64,000 nt of DNA from contig VXAY01000172.1 in NCBI GenBank assembly GCA_013399855.1, positions 3,537,689 to 3,601,688 on the forward strand. The letters are read 5' to 3'. The position numbers were made by a program, and so were the translations under genes. The notes below the pieces were generated by a model, which had not been told where the DNA came from, ran no database searches, and saw only the letters and a program-made list of their open reading frames with translations. Below, in pieces: positions 1-12,638 of this stretch. The DNA is from Oxyruncus cristatus (Eukaryota > Chordata > Aves > Passeriformes > Cotingidae). Within the stretch, counting starts at the first letter, position 1, and each line of letters starts with the position of its first letter.

Positions 1-2926
1 AAATTAATGATTTTGCTTGTGGCAGCATGTGGGGTGATTCTGTTGTAAGCAAGCATCTGAAAATAATGAGTTATTAAAAGGAATATCCTAGATGGTAGTT
101 GCAATAAGGGTGAATTGTAGTCAGAAAACCCCATAAGTTGGGAGCTTTTTTGTTATACCGGCCTCTTATGATAAAAACAGAATTGTGGGCAGCCTTCAAA
201 AGAAAAAGAATATACCCCTAACTTGCTCCCACTGAAAATAAATTTACCTCAGTTTTCCAGAATTAGAAATTTAGTAGGCAATTTTGTGCACATAACAACT
301 CCATTGCTTTAGGATCTGTCTCATGCAACCTCCTTCACATGCCCAGATAGGACCACATAGCTGTGCCTGCCTCCTCATTCAGAAGTCTCTTATGTCAGTG
401 CTGTGATGTTAATGCACACATTACATATGTACAACTGCACGTAAGTTTGTGTGCTGTGACCTCAGCTCTACTCGCCGGTTTTCCATCACGCCTTTTAACT
501 GCCCTTTGGGGTACCAGCCTTTACTGCAGCATCTCTCCCACTGCAGCCAATTACAATTCAGTAGAATCCCTGCTGTTGTTGTTGGGACAGGAGGAAGATA
601 ACCTTGTAAGGGCTGCCTTCTCAAAAGGATGAAAGAAATTACTGTGGAGTTTTGTGTGAGGAGTTATTAGATACAGAAAGGCTACCGGACTGAAGTTTAA
701 TTGACTTTTTTCTGGAGACTGATGGTGGCAACATGGCATGTAAGGCAAGTGCAGCTAGGGTAGCCTTGTGGGTTTTTTTTCCCTTTTTATGCAGGGAGGA
801 GAAAGGCTTATTCGTTGTGGAACAGATGAGTTGCATGAGTTAATAGAGATCCACTGGCTCTAGCCATGACAAGCACCTTATTGCGTTACAAGTGTAACAT
901 ATGTTTTATGATATATACTTGCTGTGCTTCGTTGGGCCTCGAAGTACAATGTGTCCTTCCTCAAAATCTGTTTTCTGATGATTGTGTTCGAGTGGGAACT
1001 GCTAACTTTGCTGAGCCACATACATGCAGAGGCATGTTTACCATGAGCTTGTGAAAGGTTTTAGGATGACCTTGACTGCTTTTGCTATGCAAGTTACATA
1101 TGGATATTTATTTTTTTCCTCTTGGCTCTTGGGTGATCGCTTGCAGCAGTAAAAAATGATGCTTTTTTAGTAGAGGAGAATCTCATGCTTTTATTTTCTT
1201 GCAGCTTTTCATGTTGTCCCCAGATATGGACAATACAGTTACTTAATGTTTAAAGAATTCACCATCTTAAGCAGTTTTACTTGCTATACGTACGCTGCTC
1301 AAGAAGTGCAAATCATCCACTTTCTAGATATTGGATTAGATAGAAGTACGTAATTGAAAAATTATAGTTTCTGATAGCAAAGTGACTAGCAGGCCTTCTT
1401 GAGATTCCCCCTTGTTTGTTGAACTTCACCAAGTACCAATTGTAATTAGATCCTGAAAATGTGTGCCAGTAAGTGAGTCTGAATGAGAACTGCTAGTTTC
1501 AGTTTAGCTGAATTGTTAAGATAGAGTGGTGGATAGAGTGTAGCTGGATAGAGTGTGTAGCTGGATAGTGTTGCCATACTAACACTTTGCATACCCACTG
1601 TTAATAGTCCTCTTGCCTCACATCTGCATTGTTCTGTAGGTAGGGCTTGCATCTGCTGAAACTTGAAAGGCCTCTGATCTTAGTGTTTAAAAATAATCCC
1701 CAAACAAACCACCTCCAAAAGCCAACAAAACAACAACAAAAATGCTCTAAATCTAAATGTTTTACTTTGCTTTAAATCTGGTTTGCTTGAAAGAAGTACT
1801 TTTTCAGTTATGATTACTAATGAGAAGGCAACCTGTTAAATCATTCAGAAATATTTGGAATATTTTAAATTGTGGTTAGTTGTATTAAGCTAATTGGGAT
1901 ATTTGACTGATGCCACAGTGGAATCAACTGCTGAATGCATTGCAGTTTCTCTCTTTTTTTTTTTTTTTTATTCTGTTCTACCTTACATTAGTGTTGAGGT
2001 TTATTATGATGGCTTAGTGAGTCTGACCAAAAACGAGACCAAGATATAAAATATCTTCACTGATTTTTTTGTTTTCATCCTCATAGCAAACCGGTTAGCA
2101 GTCAAGCATAGATTTTATTGTTTAGTTCTTTTCTTGGCTTGATTTTCCTATTGGGTTCTCCTCCTTCCTTGAATGGAAAGAATAGAAAGAATGGGATGGA
2201 AGAACGCTAAGGTAGATACCTGACTAGGAGATGACTACTTCTTTCTGGTAAGGATAGATCAGGAAAAGCTGGTATAATGAACCAATGCTGTCTTTACATT
2301 CCTAAAGATTTTGTCCAAATTACAAAAGGAACATACTCTTTTTTGATCAGTGTTACTACTACTACTAAACTGCTTAAAACGGGGGCTTGCATTTACATCT
2401 GATCAACATCTTATATACACAACCTAAGAGCTGTTTTGTAGTCCTGGGTTCTTAATGTGCTGTCCTTACGAATCTCTTATTGGTATTGATTTATCTTTGC
2501 TCGTTTCCTCTTTTGTTGTTGTGTCTCTTCCCTCTACCTGCAGCTGTTCCAAGCACAACATGCTGTTGAATGTTGGATAGTGCAACACTCCCATTCAGCA
2601 TTTTTTCCTCTCTTACTGGTTCCCTGTGTAGATCTGGATCTCAGTGTGACCGAAGCAGTGCTGCCTTTGGCCTCTCTTGTTTCTTTCTTTCAGCTTTTGC
2701 TTATTATTTTTTCTAGGCACTGTAGTGCTGTTGCTAAAATGCAGATTGGGGACAGATAATGACCATTTTTTTATACCTGTTACAGCTGGCAATTTGGATT
2801 CTGTGTCTTTGTTAAACAATTTTGCTGAAGTTGGTGCTGTGATATGATTGAACGGGTATATTTGTGGTGTGATGCAAAGGGAGCAATGAACTTCACTAAT
2901 ACTCCTCTCCCCTTTCTCTGCTTCAG
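1..2926 (+). other. RPS6KC1: RPS6KC1 intron (3' part), upstream of PX exon
   Basis: Non-coding sequence that must belong to the intron before the first visible exon, because that exon starts inside the PX domain. It is AT-rich with short poly-T runs (about 1951-1970) and an A/C-rich low-complexity stretch (about 1697-1742). An imperfect short tandem repeat with GGATAGAGTGT-like units lies at about 1529-1575. I compared it by eye with the expected first PX residues (around GYTVYKVTAR) and saw no match, so the preceding exon is probably outside. The 60-90 codon open frames here look like chance. Confidence 0.85.
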
Positions 2927-3047
2927 ATAGTCGTTTGGAAGAGATACAGTGACTTTAAGAAACTGCACAAAGATCTCTGGCAAATCCATAAAAACCTATG
3001 CAGACATACAGAGCTCTTTCCACCTTTTGCCAAAGCAATAGTATTTG
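2927..3047 (+). CDS. RPS6KC1: RPS6KC1 internal exon: PX domain, middle part
   Basis: This 121-nt exon follows the acceptor ctgcttcag and ends at the donor G|gtaagc. It enters in phase 0 and leaves with one base of a split Gly codon. It encodes 40 residues beginning IVVWKRYSDFKKLHKDLW and ending in LFPPFAKAIVF. The RYSDF motif and the PPFAK loop are hallmarks of PX domains, which bind phosphatidylinositol 3-phosphate on endosomes; the Arg of RYSDF normally contacts the 3-phosphate. Apart from a few substitutions the segment matches vertebrate RPS6KC1 as I remember it. The start codon and the first part of the PX domain (about 50 residues) are not in the window; I found no matching exon in bases 1-2926. 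Gene identity is near certain, and the exon edges are supported by phase agreement with the next exon. Confidence 0.95.
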
Positions 3048-3699
3048 GTAAGCATAATTTCTCCCTGACCTGCTGAAATTCTTTGATAACTCAGTATCTA
3101 TAACTACATCTTGTTTTACAGCTGGATGGAAAATTTTCCATGTGCTTTTGCTACTGAATTTACCCGTAGGTGTGTTGGTATCATAACTTGATACTTTTAT
3201 TTTTGTAACAGGGATATTTGTGTTCTTGCCTCCATGTTAGACATAGTAACCGAGATAACTTTACAACATACATTCCCTGTTTTCAGGAGCATAAAGTCTA
3301 TATTAGCTTTGTGAACAGCACTTGAACAGCGAACAAAATTTTTCATATGTGATTTGTCTGATTTTTAGTGATGAGTTACAGTAAAGTATGAAGTGCTTGT
3401 TACAGGAAAGGATTTTTATGTTAGGAATTGGAGTGCAATTGTCAGTTTTATCTAGATAGGCTTTTGAGATCAGTTATTTCACCAAAACCTGTGGATTGTG
3501 ACTCTACAGGAGAAACAGGTGACAAAAAGGAATTAGATCTTACAGGTCTTAACTTAATCCTGGTGTATATGTCTTCATGAATGAGCTATGGGTGGACTTG
3601 CAGTGAAGTGGTGTGACTCCACATAGAATTCCACCTTACCACACTTTTTTCGACGGTGCTGTGTTTATAAAATAAACTTCTCTTAGTGTGTGTTCTTTG

Positions 3700-5780
3700 T
3701 GTTCAGCACAAAGTGGTGCTGGGTTTCTTTTTCATGGTAGTACATATATATCACACAACATCTATTGGGTTTTTAAGCATTTTTCAACATTTTTTTTTTA
3801 ATGTATTCAGCATGTTTGGCATCTCTTTTGTATGCACCTACTGAATGCTCTGTGAGTGTTTCTGAGGCGTTTCTAAGGTATTGCTACTGTCTGGAATGGG
3901 TTTTGTTCTTGTTGGTGTGCATCTGCTACCTGCTTTCCAGCCTTTTCCCCCAAGCATTTAAAACTTGTTTTTTTCTTTTTAATTTATGGTGTCCAGTAAG
4001 TGTTTGACATTTCTTTATATGCATCTATCATGTGCATTTGGTTTGGTCTTGGGTGAGCTTTTTGCTTTCTGAAGTGCTTTTGGGGTTGCTATGGCATTTC
4101 CATGGCACTTTTAAGTTGTAGTCACCACCCAGCCTGTGGTGGTTGTGGTGTTTGTTGTTTTTTTTTTTTTTTTTTCTCCTTTATTGTTTTTTTTTTTTTT
4201 GCATAGTGTTAAGCACCTAGCATGTTTGGTGGTTTTTTTGGCAAACATCTACCATGTACTCTCTTCTTTGTCAAGGTTTTTGGTGTAAATTTTGTGGGTT
4301 TTTTTGGCATGGTTTTTGGTTCCTGATGCGTTGCTGCAGCATTTTTATGTGGGCTTTTTTGATTGTGTTGGTTTTTTTTTTATTCAGCATTTCTTAGGTG
4401 TAGCTTTTTTTTCATGCATATACTGCAGTTTTTTAAGCATTTTTCAGCATTTTTTAACAAGTCCAGCATGTTTGACATTTTTTTTTTTTTTGGCATGTAT
4501 CTACTGTGGGCTTTGCGACCATTTTTGAGGCATTTCCAATTCTGTAGAACGGGTTTGGGAATCCTTTATAGTTTGTTGGGTTTTGGGTTTTTTTGGGGAG
4601 GTGTTTTTAGGTGTGGCTTGGTTCCTAGGGCATGGCTATGATGTTATTTCTGTCCTGGATTTCTTTGGTGGCTTTTTTAGCATATGTGTACTGTATGATT
4701 TTTCAGTGCATTATTTGGTGGGACTTCTTTGTGTGTTCAGTATATTTAGTGGTTTTTTAACATGCATTTGCCATATGCCTGTTGCCATGGGCATTTTAAT
4801 GGGTTTTTAATCTTTGAACATGTGTTTGGCATTTTTTTTTTTTGGGGGGGGGGGGTACTTTTGGTTCCCACAGCATTGTCACTGCACGTTTAACTCTACT
4901 GTGGTGTTCTGAGGGTCCAGCATGTTTGGCATCTTTTGACATGATTTTCAATTTTTCATGCACTCTTTTTTTGCCCTCCCCGTCAGGTTTTAGCACCTTT
5001 TTTTTTGGAATGTTTTTAGTTTCTCAGGCATTGCTGCAGTGTTGTTTTCCATTGTCATTTTGTTTCTAATATATTTTAAATGTACATCAGACTTCAGCAT
5101 GAGGTTGGCTTTTTTTTTTTTGCATTCTGCTACCAAGTGCTTTTTTGTAATGTCTTCCCATATTTTTTAGCATTTTTAGTGTTCAGCACATTTGGCATTT
5201 TTTGACACACATCTAGTGCATCCTTTTGTGTGTATTTGCATATTTTCTGTGTGTTGTGCCTGTTTTTGTTGTTATTGTCATACATGTTTTTGTATGTTTT
5301 GATGTGTGTTGCACGTTTTAGCAACCAGGCAGTGTTTGGTGTGTTTTGGCACGTGTCTAGAGCTGATTTTTGCAGGTTTTTTGTGTGTAACATATTTTAG
5401 CAGTGTTGAGCATGCATCTAGAGCATATTTTCCCACATTTTCTATGTGTCTCACATTGGTGTATTTTATTATCCAGCATGTGTTTCACATTTTTTGGCAT
5501 GCATTTATCGCATCCTGTTTTTTTCATGTTTTCCCCTTTGTAATGATTTTAGAGTGTTTTAGTGTCTGGTATGCTTTTGGCAGTTTTTTGCATGCTCTTA
5601 GCATAAGCTTTTGGGCACCCTAGCATTTTTGGGGGGGTTTCTGTATTTTTATTTTGTTGTTGAGTGATAGTGTTTTTGGTTTTGGGGTTTTTTTTTTAAA
5701 TTTTCTCCTCTTTGTGTGTTATGCTTCTCAGTGTGGGGGTTTTTTTTGTAGCTGTTTGATTGGGATTTTTTTGGCATTTA
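3700..5780 (+). repeat. Degenerate T/G-rich minisatellite-like repeat block
   Basis: About 2 kb of strongly T- and G-biased plus strand, built from decayed copies of a recurring module. The core resembles CAGCATGTTTGGCATTTTT followed by GGCATGCATCTA and a CATGTGCTC-like tail. Copies begin near 3806, 3996, 4213, 4382, 4461, 4738, 4918, 5183, 5325, 5400, 5473 and 5558. Between them sits a second recurring phrase like GAGGCATTGCTGCAG (near 3868, 4085, 4328, 4528, 5023). Spacing ranges from about 75 to 280 bases, so the array has suffered insertions, losses and poly-T expansion. Protein-like open frames inside it are by-products of the T/G bias. I do not recognise a named family. Confidence 0.75.
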
Positions 5781-6451
5781 CTATTACTTTGGAATAGTCA
5801 AGCCTGCCTGTTTGGACAGTGCCAAACTGAGGTTGTTTAGTCAGCCTTTTTTCCGCCAGTTTATGTGACAGCACTGTAATACTGCCACTATCTACTCATC
5901 CTGTAGTGGTGTTTGCTGGCTCTTTGCCTTGAGTGATGGAGAAACTGTATGAAACTCCCCTGGAGGCCCAACCTCAGCCTGAAAAGCACAAATTTTCCTT
6001 TTGATGCTTCAGGACCAAATACTGCCACAGATGTGTAATTTCTGAGAGAGAGGGGTAAAAAGGAAATCAGGGTGGAAGAAGGTGTCGGCTTCTAATATCT
6101 TAAATAATTTTAAATTGCCATAAATGCAAATTAGCTGTTTTTATAATAGCTCTGTAAGCAAGGACAGAATTGAGTGAAATCCTTTCTAAAAAAAATCCTT
6201 CTTCTATTGTACTTAGTGAACAAAAGTGACTGCAATGTACATTGTGAGAGAAGGAAATCCACAGAAATATTCAATTCAGTTATTTATAAAAAAAGCTCTT
6301 TGAAATTAAAACAGACCCCACTATATTTGAGTGAAACTGAGCCACAGAAGAATAAAGGAAAGTGGAGATAATGTAAAAATGAATTTTAAATGATTGGTAC
6401 GTAGCTGGAAGGAACAGAACTGTCTGACTCTTCAATTTAAGAATTTTTCAA

Positions 6452-6493
6452 TTTACAGCATAAAATTTTACCTTTACAGCATAAAATTTTTCC
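6452..6493 (+). repeat. 21-bp tandem duplication
   Basis: Two adjacent 21-bp copies of tttacagcataaaatttt plus three bases, differing at one position. A recent small slippage duplication within intron sequence; no function is implied. Confidence 0.9.
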
Positions 6494-9400
6494 TTCCATC
6501 TCACTTCTACACATAGCAACTGCCACATGATTTATTTTAATTTGAAGCATTTAACTTCAGAAAAGTCCTAGTATTTTTTTCTACTAGAGGAAAAATATAA
6601 TCTTAGTAGATTTTAAGGTTTTGACAAACTTGTTTTCAGTCCTATTCAGTTAGTGGTGAGCTGCAAGGTCCATCTGTATTAAGATCTTTTGTTTCCAAGC
6701 TACTTTGAGGGAGCACTTCTGCAGTGTTTCTTCCCTGTGGTGATGTTACACTCATTGCAGCTTTTAAACTAGTTACTAATTAGAATTGCCGGGAGTTGCT
6801 GGCAACTGGTTGTTTTTTTATTTTATTTTATTTTTTTTTTGAATGACTGTGCTTTAAATAATGCACATACATATTGTTTTGCAGAGAGTGCACTTTACAA
6901 AATGAGCGTTGGTGGTTCTGACAGTTGTACTATTTACTTGTAGTAGAAGTGGTAAACCTGGGCATCATCTCCAGTTCAGCATTCTGAGTTTCGGGAGGCA
7001 GTGTGGAGAACTGAGATGTATTTAAAAGCAGTTGTGTTGTGCTCTGTTTCCGTATTTCCTGCAACTATAGACTTGCCACATCTGCAGAACTGAGCTCTGT
7101 TGCAAGTTTTACACTACAGCTTTTAATATGAGTGCAGGTGTGTGTAGTTTTTGTGCTGTTGCAATAGAGCTGCTTGCATCAAAGCAGGACACTTGTTATG
7201 AATGTGAAAAAGAAATCACCTGACTTTTTCTGGACTTCACTTGAACCTTTTCTACCCATCATATGGGAAAAAAAATGGTGACCTTGATCATGGAAATCTA
7301 AAATGTCCTAACAGATCCAGCTGTTAAAATTATGATACCTATTTCTCTGACATGATTAGTGTCCTACCCTAACATGCATCAACATAATTTCTTCAGTACT
7401 TTCAAACTACTTTTTTTTGTTGTTGTTGGACACTGTATGTATTCCCATGTCTTAACTATCCGTGGAATTTTACCAAATCTGTGCTCATCATGTCTCTTAT
7501 CCAACAACTGCAGAAATGTACTCTAGTATAAAAAAAATACTACACCCCCCCAGCCCTGCCAAAAAAGAAACAACCGCCCCCTAGATATTGCTTCTGTGAA
7601 TCAGAAAGTCGATTTACATTGAAGTATCATATTTAAGAACTTGGTGTCATGTACGGTAGGAAGTCTTGTGAGAAACTAACTGGAATATGAACACAAACCT
7701 TGCCAGGTGTTTTGTTGTTCAAGTCTGCTCCACAGAATTAATTGTGGATTCTCTTTACAGGAATTTACATTTGGCTTTCATGTATATAAGAAGTTTTGAA
7801 CAGATCATCACTGGAGGAATAGCAGCGCTGTCCTAATGCACATGTTGCATGCTAAAATTGTAGCTGACACTTCTTAAAAACCCTGGAAAGATATAGTCCT
7901 GTAATGGAGTTCCTGTAATGAAGTTTGTCTGAGAGATGTAAAGAATAGCAGAAATAATGTTGATTTAGATGCAGGATGACTTCCTGATAGAAATGTTTGA
8001 AGAGTCATCTGGCTATGTAAGCATCTTTGAACATCTCATGGAGAAGAGTGATAATGAAAGTGTTGAGCAATACAGGATTGCCTGAAAGTATGAGAAAAGG
8101 AAGAGGGGGAAGGACTTAGGCAGGGTTGCCTGGGAATTAAACTGTCAGCAAGATGCCAGCTAGTCTGTGAACTGAACCAGTACTGAATTATGCTCCTTCT
8201 TTCCCCAAGGTCCTCTCTTATTATAAGTAGTTGTCCTGATAGTGTATCATGATGCTACGGGGCTGGAAATGTGACAGTGAGTGATGTTTCAACAGCTCTG
8301 TTCAAACATGTATTTTTATTTTCTTTTTTAGCTCAGCTTCCTAGGAAACTAAAACTTGTGTAATTGTGCTCTCAGAAAGTCGAACCTCTTACTCATGTGG
8401 CTAATATCAGCTAAATCTGAGAGTGAAGGTAGTTGCAAATGTAATTATATTTCTGCAAAGTCTGTGAAACAGCAGCTGAGTGAGGTGAGAGCATGTGCTT
8501 TGGTGCTGGTGAAGGCCAGGCAGGCTTGGCTCATACCTGTAGGTTTTTAGCTGCCTGGCAGTTGGGGAACACACACTGGTTTAGCCTGGCAGTGCTGATC
8601 CTGGTGTGCCCTATCTGGGGCCCAGTGGGAGTACTGAGAGGATGTGGATAAGGAAAGTCAGTTTTTATTGGGTTTGATGATAAAGTGGAACATGGAGAGA
8701 TTCTTGGTAAATGAGGAAAAATGTCTTACAGAATTACTTTCTTGCAAAAGTTATGTTTCCAGTATTGTTGGGTGTTTACTTCTTCACGATTGATTTTGTA
8801 TTGCATTGTAAGTGTTCATGTTATTTTGTAGATTCATTTAACTGGCCCATGTTGCTGTGCTTTGCTGAAAGAAGTTGTTGTTTTTTTTTTTTTTTTGATG
8901 TCCAATTTTGCATGGAATGAACCAAGAGCCCTAATGCACCCTCAGTGTTGCTCTGAAGACATGGGAAGTTTGATGAGCAGTTTAATAAAGCCTGATTTCA
9001 GTGTTACCACTCAGTGTGGTAGCATTGCTTTTACCTTCTTTCTGCTTGCTTGTTGCTCACTCTTTTGTACAGCTGATCGTGGTTGTTCAGATGAAACGGC
9101 AGGGTGAGCAAGGTACGGAACCAATCCAGCTGAAAATTAGCCCAATGATGTCTTGCCTTTTCTTTCATGGAAAAAATAAGCCCCAAAAGCTTTGTTTGTG
9201 ATCTTGTGAGTATGTGTGTGTCTTTTTGGTTTTATTTTCTTTTTTCTGGTACCGCATGGGCAGGAGCTATTTACGTGAAGAATTTCTGGAAAGAATCCTG
9301 CTTTGATACTTTCTTCTGGGATTATTTTTTTGCTTGCTCTAAGTATAAATGAATTTTGCTTTTGTATTCAATGTTTCTTTTGTCCTCTTCAAAGGTTAAT

Positions 9401-10472
9401 GCCACAGAGCTGTCACAGGTGGTTCTTATTTTTCTGGTCATGCTGTTATAGCAATACTATTTCTTGAACTTGTCTTCCCAGTCCTTTTTTTCCCTGTGTA
9501 TAGCTGTTGCAATATCTGTTCTATTTTCCTCCAATTATTATTGTTAACCTCTGCCCTTTTTCTTTTGTAAACTTGTAACTATTTCAACAACAAAGTGATG
9601 TTGATATAAAAAAGCTAAAATAAGTTATGTGCAATTGTGAGGGATGTGAATGTAAGGTAGCCATCCAAGGGTTTTCTCCTGAGAAGCAAATCTCTTCAGG
9701 TGAACTGCGGGATTGTTTTTTAAGTGTGTTTTTTCTAATTGGAATGTTTTGGGTGCTGGGTAGGGAAAAAGGAAGGCTCGTACATTTTAATAAATGAACT
9801 GCTTCCCTGCTCTGTTTACCTCTTGAATCCAGAAGGAGATGAGATCCTGTCTGCATGGAGCTACTTCAGAGGAAGGCTTCAGTGCCTGGTGACAGGGCTT
9901 CACCATCTCCCTTACACTTTGTCTTCTCCATAAATGGCACCTTGGAATTGATGATCTGTTTGGGGTCTTTTAGCAATACTTTGTTTACTGTCTGCTCATA
10001 TTGTGCGTTGTTCTTGAGAATATGTGAAGATTGCTCAGCTCCTTACAGGATTTGGGCCGTAATCAAGGCTGACACTGACTGGCATATTGTCAAATTGTGC
10101 ATGTATCATTTATTGTTAGATAACACTGGACATCCGTTAGTGTCTCTTGGCTAATCAAGAGTGTTGCCTCACATATTCTTACGATGAGAGGGCGAAGGAT
10201 TCTTGTCGTAGCTGCCAGCTTTCATCATCCGAGTGGATTGCAGAAGACGGGACTCTAGGGACAATTGAGAATAGGAAGTCTGAAGATTTGCTATATTCTC
10301 CTGGAGCATTGGAGTGACTTTCATAGACTCAGGGCATTGTCTCCAGAAGGTTGCTTTAGTCTTGTTTGGTGGTTTGTTTTTGTTTTTGTTTTTTTTTTTT
10401 TCCGTTGTAGTTATTATTGCGAAATAAATGTGTGGTTATTTCTAAAACTGTCAATCTATGTGTCTCTTCCAG

Positions 10473-10588
10473 GGCGATTTGATGAGACTGTGATTGAAGA
10501 AAGAAGGCAATGTGCTGAAGATCTGTTGCAGTTTTCTGCCAATATCCCTGCTCTCTATAACAGCAAACAGCTGGAAGAGTTTTTTAAG
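10473..10588 (+). CDS. RPS6KC1: RPS6KC1 internal exon: PX domain, C-terminal part
   Basis: This 116-nt exon completes the split Gly codon and continues RFDETVIEERRQCAEDLLQF, ending EEFFK in phase 0. The acceptor is tctcttccag. The donor AAG|gttggt departs from consensus at +3. The ERRxxAEDLL pattern is the last PX helix region, where a conserved Arg helps hold the phosphoinositide headgroup; the NSKQLEEFF tail closes the PX fold. With the preceding exon, 3.0-10.6 kb encodes about 79 residues of PX domain. The sequence is almost identical to human RPS6KC1 as remembered, so strong constraint is expected. An open frame runs upstream through the polypyrimidine tract, but the splice acceptor and homology set the true start. 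Confidence 0.96.
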
Positions 10589-12544
10589 GTTGGTTAGCAT
10601 TTGCAGAAGTATTTGCTTCTTACCAATGTAAATAAAGTATAGTGCTGATTCTGTTTTACTTTATGAACTGAGTGAGAGTGAGCTGAACTGACATGCTTTG
10701 TGAAGGGACTGGGGGTTTTCCGTTCACTCTAGATACGTGGCTTTAAAAAAACCTCCATGCCACACCTCTACAAGGTGGAAAGTTTTGCAGGAACTTCAGG
10801 TGAAGGGGTTCGAAATTTATTTTTTTATTAAGTGATGAGCAAAACCTGTGTTGATGAATCTAGGTTTTCAGTAGGGAAGTAATAAAAATATTGTCACTGT
10901 TTCTGTATTTTAAGTAGGTGTTTATAGTTTCAAACCAAAGCAATGAAGACTGTTTAGAGTGTTTCCATATGGTCCCTTATGGACCCAGGTCCATAACAAC
11001 AGATTTGGCATATAACTAGTCCAACGTGCTGCGTGTACAGTGAGAACCACTCTCCATAATGTATCTTAGGACAATACATTGATATGGACTTCCTCTTTAT
11101 TACAGCTGAAGCTGTTTGTTTTCAATAGTTCCTTGCAACCTCTTTATTTTCAGTAGCTTAGTCTAGCATTCTGCAAACTCCTAAGCATAAATTTACATGT
11201 AACAATGATAGTAACTCCCTGAAGTTAAGGAAATACTCATCTGGCTGAGTATTTCCTAACGTATGAATGTGTTAAGTATATTTAAATGATACATATGCAA
11301 AAGCAAAATCACATTGAAACTTCAAATACTTGTTTGCATGATGCAGTTATTGCAGAGTTCTTTAAATACTTAAAATAATTTTCTTTAAGCATTAGTGGCA
11401 ACAATAAGTGGGAGACTGAGTTAGAATATTTTACTTTTTGGTTAATTTGCACTTGCATTTTTTCTTTGGAAATACTTCTGTGTTTTTGGGTACTTTTTCA
11501 GAACTCTCTTACGCCCCTTTGCTTAAGAAAACTATTACTTTTAGTCTCCAAAAGGATGTTTCCTGGCTTTGCAAGGAAATGAATAAAACAAAAAAAAAAT
11601 TTTTTTGGGGGGAGCAACTATGTCTACAAAGGGAACGATGCTAATGTAATAACTGAGGCTCATTTGTTAGCTGATGTGGTGTTATGTTTTCCTTTAGGAG
11701 AGCCTTGGGTTTTGATCAGCTGAGTCCATGAGCTTTAGCTCTGTTCATGGGTGATTTTTGTTCCTTTTCAGATTTTTGTGCAAATAGCCGTGAAGAGAGA
11801 GACTCGGACAATGACTTTTTAGAAAAAACTGAAGGGAGTACTGTGTGTTTCAAAAGAATGAACTGGCTAGGTTGAAAATGTGCTGGGCTAGTTCAAGACA
11901 GATTAGCAGTGCCCATATGTAACACAGCCTTGAAAATGGTGCAGTTTCTGTTAAAGTTACATGGAAAGTGTGCACCCCAGATTTGAAGCAGAAATTTAAA
12001 AAAAAACATGTATGTGGCTTCTAGTGCAAGTAATTGTTCCTGTTGTTACTTCACTTGCCCTTGGTTCCTTTCAGGCTTGAGAGGAAATAATGTATCTTGG
12101 TATCTTTGTCCAGTCTTGACTATGACTGAGCTCAAGACAGTGGGTGATGGGTGGGACATTAGTCTGACGGGCAAACAGTCCTGTGTGAGGGACCTACTGA
12201 GCTTAGGAGCACCACTGAATGGCACAGACTATAAGTGACACAGCAGAGCAGGAACATGATTGTTCTCTTCCCGTTAGATTTAAACGTGCAGGCAGACATG
12301 CTGCAGAATTCTGAAGTTGCAGTGGGCTAACAGTTTAGATAAATAGACAGCCTGTGGGAACCAAACATGGCCTAACCAAACGTTGTTTAATTTTACAGGC
12401 TTATATAGTGTATTTAAATGCATTAACTCTAAAAAACCGGAGCATTCACTGGTTGGGAAATTTAATTTTGACTATCACTTCTGTACTATGGGAACTTCCA
12501 TAGAGCACAGCAGCTAAATAATTCCTTTCCCTCTTCCTTTTCAG
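10589..12544 (+). other. RPS6KC1: RPS6KC1 intron, 2.0 kb
   Basis: AT-rich intron in phase 0. The only structure I see is a perfect 12-bp inverted repeat at 11228-11257 (annotated separately) and a short A-rich/T-rich/G-rich junction near 11588-11612. No exon-like segment or mobile element recognised. Confidence 0.85.
11228..11257. repeat. Perfect 12-bp inverted repeat with 6-base loop
   Basis: AGGAAATACTCA (11228-11239) and its exact reverse complement TGAGTATTTCCT (11246-11257) flank the loop TCTGGC. Pairing does not extend beyond the 12 bp, so it is shorter than a typical microRNA precursor. Confidence 0.9.
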
Positions 12545-12638
12545 GGTGGAGAGGTGCATGATGGCTCTGAACTGATTGGTCCTGTTGAGCCTCTGTCTGA
12601 CTCTGTGACTGACAATCTGTCTGACTGCAGCTCTGAAG
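12545..12638 (+). CDS. RPS6KC1: RPS6KC1 internal exon: acidic linker after PX
   Basis: This 94-nt exon lies between an acceptor ending ccttttcag and the donor GAAG|gtttgc. It enters in phase 0 and leaves in phase 1. It encodes 31 residues beginning GGEVHDGSELIGPVEPLSD and ending DNLSDCSSE. The SELIGP motif is shared with mammalian RPS6KC1; the rest is an acidic, Ser-rich and more divergent linker between the PX and MIT domains. The donor is not strong, and the next acceptor at 16272 leads into a 60-nt exon that could be skipped without changing frame, because the exons at 16273 and 17165 both enter in phase 1. No catalytic or membrane feature is visible; it is presumably a flexible cytosolic linker. 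Confidence 0.93.

Larger units (their letters stand above)
3048..10472 (+). other. RPS6KC1: RPS6KC1 intron, 7.4 kb, with T/G-rich repeat block
   Basis: An intron joining the two visible PX exons (phase 1). It contains the degenerate T/G-rich tandem-repeat block annotated separately at 3700-5780. It also holds a TTTTA-type low-complexity run at about 6810-6841, a 21-bp tandem duplication at 6452-6493, and a poly-T run at about 8880-8896. Several reading frames of 60-110 codons are open because the T-rich sense strand lacks stops in some frames; they have no recognisable domains. The rest is ordinary AT-rich intron. Confidence 0.85.

Noticed and set aside
4292..5623. Series of Phe- and Cys-rich open frames of 75-105 codons
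   Set aside because: They arise from the T/G-rich repeat block, where sense-strand T runs encode Phe and stops are rare; they are low-complexity artefacts.
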